Shown here one piece after another: positions 17,272-26,103 of a stretch of DNA of 64,000 nucleotides. The stretch is from an uncultured Rhodobacterales bacterium (lineage in GTDB: Bacteria > Pseudomonadota > Alphaproteobacteria > Rhodobacterales > Rhodobacteraceae). The DNA lies in assembly GCA_903873585.1 (NCBI GenBank), contig CAIQOV010000027.1, positions 1 through 64,000 of the forward strand, given 5' to 3'. A program made the position numbers and the translations under genes. Below the pieces are notes generated by a model that was not told the DNA's origin, ran no database searches, and saw only the letters and a list, made by a program, of their open reading frames with translations. The stretch's first letter is position 1; each line of letters opens with the position of its first letter.

Positions 17272-18324
17272 ATGGATATGACCAAACGCGAATTTTTCGG
17301 CCTAAGCTTTGGCGCTTTGATGCTGAGCACTGGCCTTGTTCGGGCCGATGCTATGGCTGACATGGAAGCTGCCGCGAAAGCCGAAGGCCTGATCGTTTCC
17401 TTGGGGATGCCGGACGATTGGGCAAACTGGGGTGGTCTGTGGAAGGCAATTTCGGCAAAATACGGCGTGACGCACACCGACACCGATATGTCCTCGGCCG
17501 AAGAACTGGCAAAGTTTGAGGCCGAAAAGGCCAACGCTTCCGCCGACATCGGCGAAGTGGGTCTAGAGTTCGGGCCGATCGCCATCGCGCGCGGGCTGAG
17601 CCAGCCCTACAAAACCACGAACTGGGATACGATCCCTGCTTGGGCACGTGACGAAGAAGGCCATTGGGTCTTGGGTTACACCGGCACGATCGCCATGCTC
17701 ATCTCGAAATCGGTTGCCAATCCGCCGAAAACCTTCGCTGACCTGCTGACTGGCGAATACAAAGTCACCGTCGGCGAAGTTGGCAAAGCGGCACAGTCGA
17801 ACGCTGTTGTGCTGGCGGCGGCGATTGCCTTGGGCGGCGGCGAAGACAACCTTGCGCCTGCGATGGAGTTCTTCGGCAAACTGGCCGCCGCTGGCCGTTT
17901 GCTGCCCGTCAGCGCTTCGGTTGCCACGATGGAAAAAGGCGAAGTCGAAGTGGCTTTGGTGTGGGACTTTAACGCGCTGTCATGGCGCGATGTGGTTGGC
18001 AAAGACAAGTTCGACGTGGTGATCCCGGCAGATGGCTCTGTCACCTCGGGCTATACCACCACGATCAACGCCTATGCCAAGCGCCCGAACATCGCCAAGT
18101 TGACCCGCGAATTCGCGCTGTCGGATGAAGGCCAGATCCAGTTCGCAATGGGCTATGCCCGTCCGATCCGGATTGACCAGATCACCCTGCCGCCAGAAGC
18201 TGCCGACAAGGTTCTGCCCGCCGAGATGTATGCCAAGGCCCGCCCGATCAACGCCGCAATCTGGACGGATGCTGCCAAAGAAATGGCCAAAACCTGGCAA
18301 GAGCAGGTTGCAACCAAACTCTGA
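17272..18324 (+). CDS. ABC transporter solute-binding protein (iron/spermidine-type)
   Basis: The 350-residue periplasmic protein has a signal peptide (about residues 1-24, FFGLSFGALMLSTGLVRADA) and the two-lobe type 2 fold of FbpA/PotD-like proteins (GLIVSLGMPDDWANWGG, YTGTIAMLISKSV, VEVALVWDFNALSW, AIWTDAAKEMAKTW). The ligand is not evident; iron, a polyamine or an organophosphorus compound would all fit the family. I chose ATG 17272 (AAGGGA upstream) because it gives a proper signal peptide; the frame is open back to 17182. Two permease genes and an ATPase follow, and a hairpin separates this gene from them. Confidence 0.8.
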   Translation: MDMTKREFFGLSFGALMLSTGLVRADAMADMEAAAKAEGLIVSLGMPDDWANWGGLWKAISAKYGVTHTDTDMSSAEELAKFEAEKANASADIGEVGLEFGPIAIARGLSQPYKTTNWDTIPAWARDEEGHWVLGYTGTIAMLISKSVANPPKTFADLLTGEYKVTVGEVGKAAQSNAVVLAAAIALGGGEDNLAPAMEFFGKLAAAGRLLPVSASVATMEKGEVEVALVWDFNALSWRDVVGKDKFDVVIPADGSVTSGYTTTINAYAKRPNIAKLTREFALSDEGQIQFAMGYARPIRIDQITLPPEAADKVLPAEMYAKARPINAAIWTDAAKEMAKTWQEQVATKL

Positions 18325-18331
18325 TCTTTCT

Positions 18332-18355
18332 CGGCCCCGGTGCAAGCCGGGGCCG
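18332..18355 (+). terminator. Hairpin between binding-protein and permease genes
   Basis: CGGCCCCGG and CCGGGGCCG form a perfect 9-base-pair stem around a 6-base loop, followed by CCTTTAT. It lies just after the binding-protein stop codon. Such stems usually reduce read-through and protect the upstream transcript, giving more binding protein than permease. Confidence 0.7.
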
Positions 18356-18371
18356 CCTTTATAGGCGCTTT

Positions 18372-19202
18372 ATGACCCGAAATCGTTGGATGATCCTTGC
18401 CATGGCACCGCTTTTCGCGGTGCTTTTGTTGTTTGAGGTGCTGCCCCTGCTGGCTGTTGTCGCGTCAAGCTTCTCGCGGGGCGGCGCGTGGTCTTTGGGC
18501 AATTACGCCGAACTTATCGCGTCGGGGTATCACCGCAACGCTTATGTCACCAGCGCGTGGCTGTCGGTGCTGACCACGGTGATCGGCATGGGTCTGGCCT
18601 TGCCCATCTGCCGTTTGCTGCAACGGGTGCCTGACGGCGTGCAGACCATGATCCTGACCTATTCCAATATCGGCGCCAATTTCACCGGCTTTCCCTTGGC
18701 CTTTGCCTTTATCATCATGTTTGGCCTGTCAGGGTCGTTCACGCTGCTGTTGAAAGCGGCGGGGTTGATCGAGGATTTGAACATCTATTCCATCGGTGGC
18801 TTGGTGCTGGTTTATTCCTATTTCCAGATCTGCCTTGGCATTTTGGTGATCTTTCCCAGCCTGTCGGCCATCACGGTCGAGATTGAAGAGGCTGCCCGCC
18901 TGCTGGGGGTGTCGCGCCTAACCTTTTGGCGGCGCATTGGTTTGCCCATCTTGGCCCCCAGCCTGATCGGGGCGGCGGTTTTGTTGTTTGCCAACGCCAT
19001 GGGCACCTATGCCACAGCCTTTGCGCTGGCGGGTGGCAATGCCACTTTGGTGACGATCCATATTGGCGAGTTGGTGGCGGGCGATGTATTTTCTGACCCC
19101 AATTTGGCGGATGCCTTGTCGATGATCCTTGTCGTCACCTTGGTCGTGCCGATCTTGGTCGAACAGCTTTGGTTCAAGCGCAGGGGGCGTCATGCGTCTT
19201 GA
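18372..19202 (+). CDS. ABC transporter permease, first subunit
   Basis: The 276-residue inner-membrane protein has about six hydrophobic segments, starting at residues 8-30. The ATPase-contact loop reads EIEEAARLLGVSRLTFWRRI (about residues 170-190), followed by GLPILAPSLIGA. This matches the PotB/FbpB-type permeases for iron or polyamines. The next permease overlaps it by 11 bases, so the two are made together and should form the heterodimeric channel for the solute bound by the preceding gene product. Confidence 0.85.
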   Translation: MTRNRWMILAMAPLFAVLLLFEVLPLLAVVASSFSRGGAWSLGNYAELIASGYHRNAYVTSAWLSVLTTVIGMGLALPICRLLQRVPDGVQTMILTYSNIGANFTGFPLAFAFIIMFGLSGSFTLLLKAAGLIEDLNIYSIGGLVLVYSYFQICLGILVIFPSLSAITVEIEEAARLLGVSRLTFWRRIGLPILAPSLIGAAVLLFANAMGTYATAFALAGGNATLVTIHIGELVAGDVFSDPNLADALSMILVVTLVVPILVEQLWFKRRGRHAS

Positions 19203-19983
19203 TCCGTTGCGCCTTGGGCTTTTGGCGCTGTTATTTGCCATATTGTTCTTGCCGATTGTGGCGGTGGGGCTGAACGCCTTTGCCGTCGAATGGGCGGGTT
19301 CGGTCTTGCCTGTTGGGTACACTTGGGCTTGGGTGGCGCAGACGGTAAACGATTCGCGCTTTGCCCAAGCGGTGGGCAATTCATTGATCTTGGCGCTGGG
19401 GTCGTTGCTGGCATCCTCGCTCACCTGCGTTCCGGCGATTTTGGCGGCGCATTGCTATTACCCCAAGCTTGATCGCTGGCTGGGCGGTTTGGTTGTGCTG
19501 CCCTATGCGGTGCCGGGCATTGTGATGGCCTTGGGCCTGCTGAAACTTTACGCGGGCAATTACGGCATTGTGCTTACGGGAAGCCCTTGGCTGTTGATCT
19601 TTGGCTATATCCCGCTTGGCGCGTCACTTTACTACATGCCGATGAAAAGCAGCCTGAACGCCATGGCCGTGCAAGACTTGCTAGAAGCGGGCTATCTGCT
19701 GGGCGTTGGCGACCTAAAGCTGCAATGGCGGGTGATCTTGCCCTGTGTGCGCCAAGGCGTGGTGATCGGCTTGATCTTGAACTTTACGCTGGTGATCAGC
19801 GAATTTGTCTACGCCAACCTGCTGGTGGGCGGGCTTTTCCCGACCATGCAAATCTTGATGTACGTCTTGCGCGGCGGGTCGGGGCATCTGTTGTCGGTGT
19901 TGATCATGGTCTATTTCGTGATCGTCCTGATCGCCACCACCCTTGTCAGCCTGATTGTGATGCGCCGAAAGGAAGCCCTATGA
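19192..19983 (+). CDS. ABC transporter permease, second subunit
   Basis: The 263-residue product has about six membrane segments and the coupling loop DLLEAGYLLGVGDLKLQWRV (about residues 161-180), as in PotC-type permeases. ATG 19192 follows AGGGGGCGT and overlaps the end of the first permease gene; the frame is open further upstream but would overlap much more. The gene ends with ATGA shared with the ATPase start. Confidence 0.85.
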   Translation: MRLDPLRLGLLALLFAILFLPIVAVGLNAFAVEWAGSVLPVGYTWAWVAQTVNDSRFAQAVGNSLILALGSLLASSLTCVPAILAAHCYYPKLDRWLGGLVVLPYAVPGIVMALGLLKLYAGNYGIVLTGSPWLLIFGYIPLGASLYYMPMKSSLNAMAVQDLLEAGYLLGVGDLKLQWRVILPCVRQGVVIGLILNFTLVISEFVYANLLVGGLFPTMQILMYVLRGGSGHLLSVLIMVYFVIVLIATTLVSLIVMRRKEAL

Positions 19984-20987
19984 GCTTTGTTGAAATCCAT
20001 GACCTGTCCAAAAGGTTTGGCGCGACTTCGGTTTTTGCCGATATTTCCATCCAGATCGAACAGGGTCAGGTTTGCGCTTTGGTCGGGCCGTCAGGCTGCG
20101 GCAAGACAACGTTGCTGCGCGTGATGGCGGGCTTGGCCCAGCCTGACACGGGGCGCATCACGATTGCAGGGCGCGATGTTTTGGGCCTTGCCCCGCATCA
20201 GCGCGGCATTGCGATGGTGTTTCAAAACTATGCGCTGTTTCCCAACATGACCGTGGCGCAGAACATCTCTTTCGCGCTGGAACAGCAAGGCAAGCGCGGC
20301 GCTGATCTGGCGCGGCGGGTGGCGGCCATGATTGACCTGATGGAACTTGGCCCCCGCGCCAATGCGCGACCTGCCGCCCTTTCGGGCGGGCAAAAGCAGC
20401 GCGTGGCCCTTGCCCGCGCCCTAGCGCTAGAGCCGCAATTGCTGTTGCTGGATGAACCCTTGTCAGCGCTTGACGCGCAGATTCGCAAGCGGCTTCAGGT
20501 TGAATTCAAGCGCCTGCAAGCGCGCATCGGCTTTACGGCGGTCTTTGTGACCCATGACCAAGAAGAAGCCCTGATCTTGGGCGACCGCATCGCTGTGATG
20601 CAATCGGGCCGCATCATCCAATCTGGCGCCCCGCATGAGGTTTACGGCGCCCCCGCCAACCGCGCCGTGGCGGGGTTTATCGGCAATATCAACATTTTAG
20701 AACCTCAAACCGTCGCCCAAGTTTTTGGCCATGTGACCCAAGACGCTTGGGCGCTGCATCCTGAAACCATCAGCCTGTCGGCCACGCCAAATGCGGCGGC
20801 GATCAGCGCCCAAGGCCAGATCACCGACCGCCTGCTGCTTGGGTCTACCGTGCGCTATACGGTGCTGCTGGAAGGCACCGCGCTCAACGTCGATGTGCTA
20901 AGCCGCCCCAGCCTGCCCCCCTTGGCGATGGGAACGACCGTGTTTGTCGAGGTGGACCCCGCCGATGTCAGGCTGTTGACCCACTGA
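19980..20987 (+). CDS. ABC transporter ATP-binding protein (PotA/FbpC type)
   Basis: The 335-residue ATPase shows Walker A GPSGCGKTT, Q-loop VFQNYALFPNM, signature LSGGQKQR, Walker B LLLDEPLSALD and the switch His in VFVTHDQEEA. A C-terminal TOBE-type regulatory domain follows (about residues 240-335). The start at 19980 overlaps the permease stop by four bases. It powers the importer encoded by the three genes before it. Confidence 0.92.
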   Translation: MSFVEIHDLSKRFGATSVFADISIQIEQGQVCALVGPSGCGKTTLLRVMAGLAQPDTGRITIAGRDVLGLAPHQRGIAMVFQNYALFPNMTVAQNISFALEQQGKRGADLARRVAAMIDLMELGPRANARPAALSGGQKQRVALARALALEPQLLLLDEPLSALDAQIRKRLQVEFKRLQARIGFTAVFVTHDQEEALILGDRIAVMQSGRIIQSGAPHEVYGAPANRAVAGFIGNINILEPQTVAQVFGHVTQDAWALHPETISLSATPNAAAISAQGQITDRLLLGSTVRYTVLLEGTALNVDVLSRPSLPPLAMGTTVFVEVDPADVRLLTH

Positions 20988-21015
20988 CGAACCGCCACGT
21001 GCGCAGGGCCAAAGC

Positions 21016-21055
21016 CTGTCACCCCAGCCTTACGCAAACGACACGGGCCTGTCAT
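21016..21055 (+). promoter_or_regulatory. Two CTGTCA(C/T) sites upstream of the isomerase gene (Pho-box-like)
   Basis: CTGTCAC at 21016-21022 and CTGTCAT at 21049-21055 lie 33 bases apart, three turns of an 11-base repeat. CTGTCAT-like half sites at 11-base spacing are what PhoB binds in alphaproteobacteria. No adjacent half site 11 bases away is well conserved, so this is only suggestive. The context (phosphodiesterase and ugp genes downstream) agrees with phosphate control. Confidence 0.25.
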
Positions 21056-21099
21056 TTCGCCCTGCTAACTTTCGCACTATCACAAGTTAGGAGAGTGAC

Positions 21100-21915
21100 A
21101 TGACCCGCCCCGTTATCGGTGCCGCGCTGACCAATGCCGAATTGGCCACGTATCAAAACTGGATTTTGGAAAAAGACCGCGATTTGGAACTGCAAAGCTT
21201 TGTCGGCGCTGCCGTTCTGGATGATGATTGGACACCTTTGGCAGCGCAGGTGAAGCACCTGTTGGCGGGCTACAAAGGTCGGTTGGGCATTCACGGCCCG
21301 TTTTGGGGTTTCACCATCGACACGCCCGATCCCTTGGTGCGCGCCGTGGTGCAAAAGCGGTTAGGTCAGGGCCTAGACGTCTGCGCCGCTGTGGGGGCCA
21401 CGCATATGGTTGTCCATTCTCCTTTCACCACATGGGATTACAACAATCTCGACGGCTATACCGGCGCGCGCGACAAACTGTTCACCTGCGTGCATGAGGT
21501 GATGGCCCCCATCGTCAAGCGCGCAGAAACTTTGGGCGTCACGCTGGTTCTTGAAAACATCGAAGACATCAACCCCGCTGACCGTAAAGACCTGTGCCAA
21601 AGCTTTGGCAGTGCCGCCTTGCAACTGTCGATCGACACGGGCCACGCGCAGTATGCGCATGGGTCAAACGGTGCGCCGCCGGTCGACTACTTTGTGCGCT
21701 CTGCTGGTGACATGCTGGCCCATGTGCACCTGCAAGACGCCGATGGCTATGCCGACCGGCATTGGCAGATTGGCCAAGGCAACATCCTGTGGCCGTCCGT
21801 CTTTGCGGCGATTGCGGGCTTGCCCGTAAAGCCACGCCTAATTTTGGAACTGGCCAATAAGGCCACCATCCCCGCGTCGATGGAATATTTGGAAGCACAA
21901 GGATTGGGACAATGA
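21100..21915 (+). CDS. Sugar phosphate isomerase/epimerase-like TIM-barrel protein
   Basis: The 271-residue protein belongs to the xylose isomerase-like/AP endonuclease 2 fold. Likely metal ligands are seen in order: His in LGIHGPFWGF, His in HMVVHSPFTTWD, Glu in LVLENIEDI, Asp and His in LSIDTGHAQ, His/Asp in HVHLQDADGYADRH, and Glu in RLILELANK. TAGGAG precedes the ATG. The gene overlaps the metallophosphoesterase gene by four bases, so the two enzymes are probably used one after the other on the same compound, for example a sugar or polyol phosphate diester. The precise substrate is not evident. Confidence 0.75.
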   Translation: MTRPVIGAALTNAELATYQNWILEKDRDLELQSFVGAAVLDDDWTPLAAQVKHLLAGYKGRLGIHGPFWGFTIDTPDPLVRAVVQKRLGQGLDVCAAVGATHMVVHSPFTTWDYNNLDGYTGARDKLFTCVHEVMAPIVKRAETLGVTLVLENIEDINPADRKDLCQSFGSAALQLSIDTGHAQYAHGSNGAPPVDYFVRSAGDMLAHVHLQDADGYADRHWQIGQGNILWPSVFAAIAGLPVKPRLILELANKATIPASMEYLEAQGLGQ

Positions 21916-22718
21916 CCGATACGCTGAAATTTGTGGTGATGAGCGACCTGCACTTGGTGCGCGAGGGGGAAACCTCGATGTCGCTTGATACCGCAGCACG
22001 GCTAGAAGCCGCCGTGGCCTGCCTGAACGACCGCTATGCCGACGCCGATTTTGTCATCATAGCCGGTGATCTGGCGGATGAGGGTAAGGCAGAAGCCTAC
22101 GCGCGCCTGAAAGCCATCACCGCAGGCATCACCCTTCCCACCTATATCACCTTGGGCAACCATGATGACCGCCCGACCTTTCTGAATGTCTTCGGGGCGC
22201 ATCACGCTGATGAGACGGGCAAAATCAACCATGTGATCGACGCCAAGGGCTACCGCGTCATCGTGCTGGATTCGTCTGAACCCGGTCGGGTCGACGGGGT
22301 TCTGACCGCGCATCAGATGGCATGGCTTACGGCCCGCTTGGCCGAGGCCGCAGATCGCCCCGTGATCGTGGTGTTGCACCATAACGCCAATGCACTGCAC
22401 ATCTCTGCCGATACGATCAAGATCCATGATGATGCGCCCTTTATCGCCGCGCTGAAAACCCACGGCGACATTCGTCAGGTGATTGCGGGCCATGTTCACC
22501 TGACCTCGACCGCGATCTATCACGGGCTGCCCTTTACCACGCTTGCGGGCGGGCATTATTCGGTGAGCTTCAACGCCGACAGACCGACCGAGAAATTCAA
22601 AAGCCTCACAGGTCCGGGGCAGATGGCCGTGGTTTTGGGCACGCCCCATTCCACAACCGTGCTGTTTGAAGATTTCCTCGACGGCAACACCGTGATCGGC
22701 CTGCACGATCCCGATTAA
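21912..22718 (+). CDS. Class III metallophosphoesterase (GpdQ/CpdA-like phosphodiesterase)
   Basis: The 268-residue enzyme has the full binuclear-metal motif set: SDLHL near the N-terminus (Asp11, His13), IAGDLAD, LGNHDDR, VVLHHNA and AGHVHLT. This family includes the cAMP phosphodiesterase CpdA and the glycerophosphodiesterase GpdQ. Because ugpBAEC follows directly, I favour hydrolysis of glycerophosphodiesters. cAMP remains an alternative, notable because the window also encodes an adenylate cyclase. There is no signal peptide, so the substrate would be cleaved after uptake. Confidence 0.8.
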   Translation: MTDTLKFVVMSDLHLVREGETSMSLDTAARLEAAVACLNDRYADADFVIIAGDLADEGKAEAYARLKAITAGITLPTYITLGNHDDRPTFLNVFGAHHADETGKINHVIDAKGYRVIVLDSSEPGRVDGVLTAHQMAWLTARLAEAADRPVIVVLHHNANALHISADTIKIHDDAPFIAALKTHGDIRQVIAGHVHLTSTAIYHGLPFTTLAGGHYSVSFNADRPTEKFKSLTGPGQMAVVLGTPHSTTVLFEDFLDGNTVIGLHDPD

Positions 22719-22898
22719 GCGCAAACCGGTCGGGCGGGCCATGGCACAGCGCTATGGCCCACCTGTTAAGAACTTGTCTTGCCCTTGCAACAAACTCGAT
22801 TCCAAACCTTCGCCCAAGTGTCGGCACGGTGACACAAGCCCCCTTTATTCAACCCTAGCGCCCGAATTTCTGCGGGACGTTTCAATTGGAGAACGAAG

Positions 22899-24227
22899 AT
22901 GAACAAGACCTATCCGGCGCTTGCCGCGCTGGCGCTGGCCTTCTGTGCCACCACCGCCTCCGCCGACAAGATCAAGTTTGATTACTGGTATGGCCTTTCG
23001 GGCGATCTGGGTGAAACCCTTGCCGAGACCTGCAACCGCTTCAACGCAAGCCAAGACAAGTACGAAGCTGTCTGCACCGGCTATGATGGCTACGAACTGG
23101 TTGTCCAGTCGGCCATCGCCGCCTTCCGCGCGGGCAAAGCCCCGGCTTTGCTGCAGTCGTTTGACGCTGGCACCGCTGACCTGATGATGTCGGGCCAGTT
23201 CTACGCCGTGACCCAGATGATGAAAGACTACAACATCGAGATCAACTGGGCTGACTACTTCCCCGGTATCGCCAACTACTACGCCTCGTCCAAGGGCGAA
23301 CTGTTCTCGATGCCCTTCAACTCCTCGACCGCTGTGATGTATTACAACACAGACGATCTGGCTTCGGTGAACATGCCTGCCCCCACCACTTGGGCAGAAT
23401 TCGACGCCACCTTGAAGGCGCTGAAGGCCAAGAACCCCGAAAAGTGCTCTTACGGCTACGAACCTTCGGTTTGGGTTGACCTGGAACAGTATTCCTCGAT
23501 CAACAACGTACCCTTGGCCACCAACAACAACGGCTACGATGGCTTGGACACAAAGTACGTCTACAACACCACCTCGGCCGTCAAGCACATGGAAGACATC
23601 AAGGGCTGGCTTGATGCTGGTCTGGCAGAGATGAAAGTCTCGGCCGGTGGCATGAACAGCCAAGAAGCATTTTCGCAGAACATCTGCTCGTTCTTCTTCG
23701 GTTCGATCGCCAACCACTCGTCTTTGAACCTCAAGCACGCTGACAACCTGCACTGGGATGTCGCGATGATCCCGACCGAAACCGCCGAGCGTCATAACTC
23801 GGTCGTGGGCGGTGCTTCGCTTTGGGTTCTGGCTGGCAAGTCGGAAGAAGAATACCGCGGTGTTGCGGAATATCTGAAGTTCATCGCCACGCCGGAAGAG
23901 ATCAAGTTCTGGGTTTCGAACACCGGTTACATCGCTGTGACCAAGTCGGCTTTCGACTCGTTGACCGCCGAAGGCTTCTACTCGGCCGCCCCCTACAAGG
24001 GTCGTGAAGTGGCGATTGCCTCGTTGACCGCAACCGAACCGGGCCCGCTGAACCGCGGCTTCCGTCTGGGGTCGATGATTCAGCACCGCGCTGAGTGGCT
24101 GTCGGAAGTGCAAGCTGCTTTGGCTGGCCAGAAGACCGTTCAAGAGGCCTACGACACCTCGGTCGAGCGTGGCAATGCTTTGCTCGAGAAGTTCGCCAAG
24201 ACCTATGCTGGCAAAACCCTGCCGTGA
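22899..24227 (+). CDS. ugpB: sn-Glycerol-3-phosphate-binding protein UgpB
   Basis: The 442-residue periplasmic protein has a signal peptide (about residues 1-22, ending TASADK) and UgpB-type sequence: FDYWYGLSGDLGETL, QSFDAGTADLM, PFNSSTAVMYYNTD, SVVGGASLWVL and FRLGSMIQHR near the C-terminus. In Escherichia coli this protein binds glycerol-3-phosphate and glycerophosphocholine. GGAGAACGA precedes the start codon. A strong hairpin separates it from ugpA. Confidence 0.92.
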   Translation: MNKTYPALAALALAFCATTASADKIKFDYWYGLSGDLGETLAETCNRFNASQDKYEAVCTGYDGYELVVQSAIAAFRAGKAPALLQSFDAGTADLMMSGQFYAVTQMMKDYNIEINWADYFPGIANYYASSKGELFSMPFNSSTAVMYYNTDDLASVNMPAPTTWAEFDATLKALKAKNPEKCSYGYEPSVWVDLEQYSSINNVPLATNNNGYDGLDTKYVYNTTSAVKHMEDIKGWLDAGLAEMKVSAGGMNSQEAFSQNICSFFFGSIANHSSLNLKHADNLHWDVAMIPTETAERHNSVVGGASLWVLAGKSEEEYRGVAEYLKFIATPEEIKFWVSNTGYIAVTKSAFDSLTAEGFYSAAPYKGREVAIASLTATEPGPLNRGFRLGSMIQHRAEWLSEVQAALAGQKTVQEAYDTSVERGNALLEKFAKTYAGKTLP

Positions 24228-24242
24228 TCTGATCTGATCCTG

Positions 24243-24268
24243 CCCCCTCCGGCATCTGTCGGAGGGGG
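24243..24268 (+). terminator. Hairpin between ugpB and ugpA
   Basis: CCCCCTCCG and CGGAGGGGG form a 9-base-pair stem with an 8-base loop, followed by ACCTTTATTT. It resembles the stem after the other binding-protein gene in the window at 18332 and probably lowers read-through into ugpAEC. Confidence 0.75.
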
Positions 24269-24289
24269 ACCTTTATTTGGGGGTGACCG

Positions 24290-25171
24290 ATGCGGCGCGC
24301 GTATTTCAAGAATAACTGGGTGGCGGCGCTGATGGTGGCCCCACAATTGCTGATCGTCTTTACCTTCTTTTACTTCCCAACCTCGCAGGCCCTTTACTGG
24401 GCCTTTACGCTGGAACAGCCGTGGGGCGGCGGGAACACTTGGGTTGGGTTTGACAATTTCACCGCGATTTTGAGCGATGCCTACTATTGGCAATCTATCT
24501 GGGTTTCGATTGTCTATGCCGCAGGGTCGACAGCCCTTGCCGTGATCATGGCGTTAACCTTGGCGATTTTCGCGGATCGGCAACTGGCAGGGTATAAGCT
24601 TTACCGTGTCGGCATGATCTGGCCCTACGCCATCGCGGCCCCTGCCGTGGGATTGGCTTTTCGCTTCATCTTCACACCCGGCGCGGGGATGATGATGTTC
24701 GTCAATCAGGTGTTCCCCGACCTTTGGAACCCTGTCGACAACGGCACCCAAGCCATGGCCATGGTGATTGTCGCGGGGGCTTGGAAACAGGTGGCATATA
24801 ACTTCATCTTCTTCTTGGCTGGCCTGCAATCTATCCCCCGTTCGCTGATAGAGGCGGGCGCGATGGACGGGGCGCGCGTGCTGCGCCGGATGCGCGACAT
24901 TCAACTGCCCTTGCTGGCGCCGACCTTCTTTTTCGTGCTGGTGATCAACATCACCGACAGTTTCACCGACAGCTTCGGCATTGTTGACACAATGACCGCA
25001 GGCGGGCCGTCGCGGGCGACCAACCTGATGGTCTACAAGATCTTCAACGATGGCTTTCAGGGCTTGGATTATTCAGGCGCTGCGGCGCAGTCGATCATCT
25101 TGATGATCTTGGTGATCGCCCTGACCTTCGTCCAATTCCGTTACATCGAACGCAAGGTGCACTACACATGA
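24290..25171 (+). CDS. ugpA: Glycerol-3-phosphate ABC permease UgpA
   Basis: The 293-residue membrane protein has six hydrophobic segments and begins RRAYFKNNWVAALMVAPQLL, typical of UgpA/MalF-type permeases. The ATPase-contact loop is SLIEAGAMDGARVLRRMRDI (about residues 185-204), with DSFTDSFGIVDTMTAGGP just after. The gene overlaps ugpE by four bases. Confidence 0.92.
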   Translation: MRRAYFKNNWVAALMVAPQLLIVFTFFYFPTSQALYWAFTLEQPWGGGNTWVGFDNFTAILSDAYYWQSIWVSIVYAAGSTALAVIMALTLAIFADRQLAGYKLYRVGMIWPYAIAAPAVGLAFRFIFTPGAGMMMFVNQVFPDLWNPVDNGTQAMAMVIVAGAWKQVAYNFIFFLAGLQSIPRSLIEAGAMDGARVLRRMRDIQLPLLAPTFFFVLVINITDSFTDSFGIVDTMTAGGPSRATNLMVYKIFNDGFQGLDYSGAAAQSIILMILVIALTFVQFRYIERKVHYT

Positions 25172-26094
25172 TCGAACGCACCCCCTTTTTGAACATCGCC
25201 ACCCATGCGATTTTGGCCTTTGGCCTGCTTATGCTGCTGTTGCCGATGTATCTGGTGATCGTCGCGGCGTCTCATAGCCTTCAAGACGTTGTGGCCGTGC
25301 CGCCCAACCTGCTGCCGGGCGACCAGCTTTGGATCAACCTGCAAGCCGCTTGGGCCAAGGGACATCTGGGCGAGCGGTTTGTGACGACCTTTATCGTCGC
25401 GATGGGCGTCATGACCGGCAAGATCGTTCTTTCGTGCATCACCGCCTTTGGCATCGTGTTCTTTGACCACCGCCTGAAAATGCCGATCTTCTGGCTGATC
25501 TTCATCACCCTAATGCTGCCGCTAGAGGTGCGCATCGTGCCCACCTATGCCGTGGCCGCCAACGCATTTTTGCCCTTCCAAACCCTGCTTGATCTGTCGG
25601 GGATCACTTGGTTGGTCAACGCCTTGTCGGGGGTTGAAGTGAAGCTAGAATGGAACCTGCTCAACTCTTACGCGGGCTTGATCATGCCCTTGGTGGCCAC
25701 TGCCACAGGCACGTTCCTATACCGCCAATTCTTCCTGACCATCCCCGAAGAACTGGTCGAAGCCGCCAAGATGGACGGCGCAGGGCCGTTGCGCTTTTTG
25801 TGGGATGTGCTGATCCCCCTGTCACGCACCAACATCGCAGCGCTTGCAACGATCATGTTCGTCTATGCATGGAACCAATATCTGTGGCCTCTGCTGGTGG
25901 TGACAGACCAGTCTTACGCGATGATCGCGGTGGAGCTTAGCCGTCTGGTGCCCAAATTCTCGGCCACCGGAGGGGAAGTGCCCAAGTGGCACATCGCCAT
26001 GGCCGGAACCCTGATCGTTATGCTGCCGCCCATTGTGGTCGTCGTCGCCATGCAACGCTGGTTCGTGCGCGGCCTGATCAACACCGACAAATAG
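25168..26094 (+). CDS. ugpE: Glycerol-3-phosphate ABC permease UgpE
   Basis: The 308-residue MalG-type permease has six membrane segments. The coupling loop ELVEAAKMDGAGPLRFLWDV (about residues 194-213) is intact, with YAWNQYLWPLLVV after it and MQRWFVRGLINTDK at the end. It lies between ugpA (overlapping) and ugpC (10 bases away). Confidence 0.92.
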   Translation: MIERTPFLNIATHAILAFGLLMLLLPMYLVIVAASHSLQDVVAVPPNLLPGDQLWINLQAAWAKGHLGERFVTTFIVAMGVMTGKIVLSCITAFGIVFFDHRLKMPIFWLIFITLMLPLEVRIVPTYAVAANAFLPFQTLLDLSGITWLVNALSGVEVKLEWNLLNSYAGLIMPLVATATGTFLYRQFFLTIPEELVEAAKMDGAGPLRFLWDVLIPLSRTNIAALATIMFVYAWNQYLWPLLVVTDQSYAMIAVELSRLVPKFSATGGEVPKWHIAMAGTLIVMLPPIVVVVAMQRWFVRGLINTDK

Positions 26095-26103
26095 GATAAA
26101 GCC

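Noticed and set aside
22845-24143. Long minus-strand open frame of 432 codons opposite ugpB
   Set aside because: It is the antisense of a clear UgpB gene, rich in His and Gly as expected of a shadow frame in GC-rich DNA, and has no family resemblance.
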